From NCBI GenBank assembly GCA_022707705.1, contig JAKJAC010000017.1, positions 352-34,490 on the forward strand: 34,139 nt of DNA. The letters run 5' to 3'. The number at the start of each line of letters is the position of its first letter. The stretch's first letter is position 1. Of this stretch, positions 33,066-34,139 are shown piece after piece. Source of the stretch: Chloroflexota bacterium (GTDB lineage Bacteria; Chloroflexota; Anaerolineae; B4-G1; SLSP01). A model generated the notes under the pieces. The model did not search any database and was not told where the DNA came from. It saw nothing but the letters and a program-made list of their open reading frames with translations. A program made the translations under genes and the position numbers.

Positions 33066-34139
33066 ATGACCATCAATATAACCTTAGGCGATACCGAGAT
33101 TCAGAAACTGGAGGCACGCTTTTTGCGTTACGTCCAGATCGATACACAGAGCGACGAAGCCTCAACCAGTGTTCCAAGTACACCAGGGCAGCGCCACCTT
33201 CTAGAAATTCTGGCTGAAGAGCTGCGCGGCTTAGGGGCATCCGAGGTGACCCTCAGTGATTATAGCTGCGTCTTTGCCACCCTACCCCCAACTGTTACCA
33301 CAGCCGCGCCTACAATCGCGTTTCTCGCACATGTGGATACGGCGCAGGATTATAGCGGGGCACACATCAAACCTCTCGTACACAGGTGCTATGACGGACA
33401 GCCGATCGTCCTGCCCGATGCGCCAGAGCAAGTGCTCAAGCCAGAAGAGAGCCCACGCCTGGCAGGGAAAATCGGAGAGGATATTATCACGGCGAGCGGT
33501 ACAACCTTGTTGGGAGCAGATGACAAAGCCGGTGTCGCCATCATCATGACCCTGGCAGATTACCTTTTGCGAAACCCTGAGATTCCGCATGGACCAATTC
33601 GTATCTGCTTTACACCGGATGAGGAAATCGGTCGGGGCGTCGAGCACCTGACGCCACAAGACCTGCGTGCGGACGTAGCCTACACGCTCGATGGCGGCGA
33701 AGTCGGTGAAATCACTTATGAGACCTTCTCAGCAGACAAAGCCATCGTGACCATCACAGGAGTCGCTGTGCATCCAGGCGTCGCCAAGGGAAAGCTGGTC
33801 AACGCCCTGCGGTTAGCGGGCAAGTTCCTTGCAGCGCTGCCGCCGGAACTTAGCCCTGAGATGACTGCCGAACGAGAAGGGTACATCCACCCATACCGCA
33901 TACAAGGGACTGCCGCAGAGGTCGTCTTGGGGTTCTATCTGCGAGATTTCGAACTAGAAGGGCTGCACTCCCACGGAGAGCGGCTTCGAGCTATCGCACG
34001 CACACTAGAGGCGGAGGAGCCCCGTGTGCGCATCACCTGCACCATCACGCCGCAGTACCGGAATATGCGTTACGGTTTGGAGAAGGATATGCGCCCGGTG
34101 GAGCTCGCATTGGCGGCGTTGCAGCCCCTGGGAATTCCA
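33066..34139 (+). CDS. pepT: Peptidase T (tripeptide aminopeptidase), truncated by window end
   Basis: First 358 codons of an M20B dizinc aminopeptidase that removes the N-terminal residue from tripeptides in the cytoplasm. Visible ligands and catalytic residues: LAHVDTAQDYSG (His89, Asp91), GTTLLGADDKAGVA (Asp152/153), FTPDEEIGRG (Glu186/187), and TLDGGEVGEITYETF (Asp209). The family's typical mid-region motif of VLKPEESPRL then GEDIITASGTTLLGAD is present. The protein is normally about 410 residues, so roughly 50 residues, with the last zinc-ligand His, lie beyond the window. It starts 21 bp after the kinase stop; the ATG has only a weak GGG-type ribosome site. Confidence 0.93.
   Translation, partial: MTINITLGDTEIQKLEARFLRYVQIDTQSDEASTSVPSTPGQRHLLEILAEELRGLGASEVTLSDYSCVFATLPPTVTTAAPTIAFLAHVDTAQDYSGAHIKPLVHRCYDGQPIVLPDAPEQVLKPEESPRLAGKIGEDIITASGTTLLGADDKAGVAIIMTLADYLLRNPEIPHGPIRICFTPDEEIGRGVEHLTPQDLRADVAYTLDGGEVGEITYETFSADKAIVTITGVAVHPGVAKGKLVNALRLAGKFLAALPPELSPEMTAEREGYIHPYRIQGTAAEVVLGFYLRDFELEGLHSHGERLRAIARTLEAEEPRVRITCTITPQYRNMRYGLEKDMRPVELALAALQPLGIP

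Noticed and set aside
1-34139. CRISPR arrays, insertion sequences, prophage genes, tRNA genes
   Set aside because: I looked for regular repeats, transposase motifs, terminal repeats with target duplications and cloverleaf-like segments and saw none that I can support.

Overview
The window looks like chromosomal DNA of a Chloroflexota bacterium, probably an Anaerolineae-type lineage. This is inferred from gene content: a RibXY-type riboflavin importer behind an FMN riboswitch (described mainly from Chloroflexi), proline/threonine-rich lipoprotein linkers, a large BTAD/NB-ARC/TPR regulator, a LysW-like mini-protein, a Cys-containing zinc-type S18 and a very large multi-domain histidine kinase. 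I see no phage, insertion sequence, CRISPR array or tRNA gene. It reads as ordinary core chromosome with several accessory genes.

Layout. 1-2920 (+): 3' part of an FMN riboswitch, an intrinsic terminator, then permease (ribX), binding lipoprotein (ribY) and ATPase of a riboflavin ABC importer. 2946-6340 (-): a Rieske non-haem iron oxygenase followed by a GH36-type alpha-galactosidase. 6534-8635 (-): dodecin (flavin-binding) and aspartyl-tRNA synthetase. 8989-10300 (+): a small conserved-looking protein coupled to a lipoprotein with an alpha/beta-hydrolase fold that lacks the nucleophile serine. 10358-13846 (-): SARP/AfsR-like regulator, divergent from a bifunctional (p)ppGpp synthetase/hydrolase (14085-16313, +). 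16370-18761 (-): PpiC-type peptidyl-prolyl isomerase and the rpsF-ssb-rpsR operon, with a promoter, a candidate S6:S18 autoregulatory leader and a terminator. 18977-19388 (-): RNase P RNA. 19439-23236 (-): a four-gene operon of acylphosphatase, FecR-like membrane-anchored protein, AIR-synthase/HypE-like protein and metallophosphoesterase. 23523-28933 (+): glycosyltransferase, a broken polyprenyl glycosylphosphotransferase, M20 peptidase, pseudouridine-5'-phosphate glycosidase and a response regulator with a degenerate receiver. 29158-29370 (+): LysW-like zinc mini-protein with a poly-acidic tail. 29604-33044 (+): hybrid sensory histidine kinase. 33066 to the end (+): peptidase T, cut by the window edge.

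The genes are linked by a few themes. Flavin supply appears as the FMN-switched importer, dodecin and an oxygenase whose electron donor is normally a flavoprotein. Translation and stress functions are AspRS, S6/SSB/S18, RNase P and RelA/SpoT. Envelope polysaccharide is represented by a glycosyltransferase and a damaged priming transferase. Several well-formed promoters can be read by eye, including one whose predicted start site coincides with a start codon (leaderless glycosyltransferase mRNA).

I did not find a clear novel multi-gene system. The most interesting points are three proteins whose family-defining catalytic or phosphoacceptor residues are replaced, the orphan LysW-like protein and the disrupted glycosylphosphotransferase.
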